Origin: Eggerthellaceae bacterium UBA3686
Lineage (GTDB): Bacteria > Actinomycetota > Coriobacteriia > Coriobacteriales > Eggerthellaceae
Reading direction: 5' to 3'
DNA: 5,068 nucleotides
Assembly (NCBI GenBank): GCA_002371495.1
Contig: DFIX01000058.1
Coordinates: 1 to 5,068, forward strand
Shown: one piece after another, positions 5,004 through 5,068 of the stretch
How positions within the stretch are numbered: position 1 is the stretch's first letter
Layout of the letters: each line of letters opens with the position of its first letter
Made by a program: the position numbers and the translations under genes
Notes under the pieces: generated by a model
Databases searched by the model: none
What the model was told of the DNA's origin: nothing
The model's input: the letters and a program-made list of their open reading frames with translations, nothing else

Positions 5004-5068
5004 CATCGGTTGCCAGAGGGGCAATCTTGACCAATCGGGAATCCCCGAACCAAAGGGGACATACACTT

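Noticed and set aside
5010..5068. TCGGG/CCCGA short dyad and GGGGACA motif near the right edge
   Set aside because: The arms are five bases, the region looks like ordinary upstream sequence cut by the window edge, and it does not fit a tRNA T-arm.

Overview
The window looks like accessory chromosome from a high-GC Gram-positive bacterium, most likely a gut Coriobacteriia relative (Eggerthella/Slackia-like). This is inferred from the Ser/Ala-rich lipoprotein style, strong GGAGG ribosome sites and codon use, and is not proven. The first 2.2 kb is visibly more AT-rich and carries small orphan genes and toxin-antitoxin (TA) genes. The part from about 2.3 kb onward is GC-rich and carries two larger genes of more ordinary chromosomal composition.

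Layout. Bases 1-245 hold nothing I can support. On the minus strand follow a 94-residue membrane protein (246-530) with a good promoter, and a 144-residue probable lipoprotein (774-1208). Next is a 323-base stretch without a convincing gene. A higBA-type TA operon lies on the minus strand: higA (1532-1882) is intact, but higB (1898-2178) is split by an apparent one-base deletion in a T run. Transcribed the other way from the same 112-base spacer is a second TA operon, a Phd/YefM-type antitoxin (2291-2593) overlapping a ParE/RelE-type toxin (2586-2897). Each TA operon has its own recognisable promoter, and each promoter carries its own perfect inverted repeat, a candidate autoregulatory operator.

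Downstream, a perfect palindrome with 16-bp arms (2944-2976) sits directly against the ribosome binding site of a membrane-anchored alpha/beta hydrolase (2989-3738). The convergent spacer 3739-4022 contains a long perfect inverted repeat with internal A/T tracts (3842-3878) and a GC-rich terminator hairpin (3954-3987). A 301-residue lipoprotein (4023-4928, minus) has a long Ser/Ala linker and a C-terminal domain I do not recognise. Its promoter is visible at 4975-5003.

Functionally, the centre is a back-to-back pair of TA modules, one apparently broken, flanked by orphan envelope proteins. I see no clear new multi-gene system. The most notable points are the higB frameshift, the paired operator architecture with a probably leaderless higB transcript, and the two long perfect inverted repeats.
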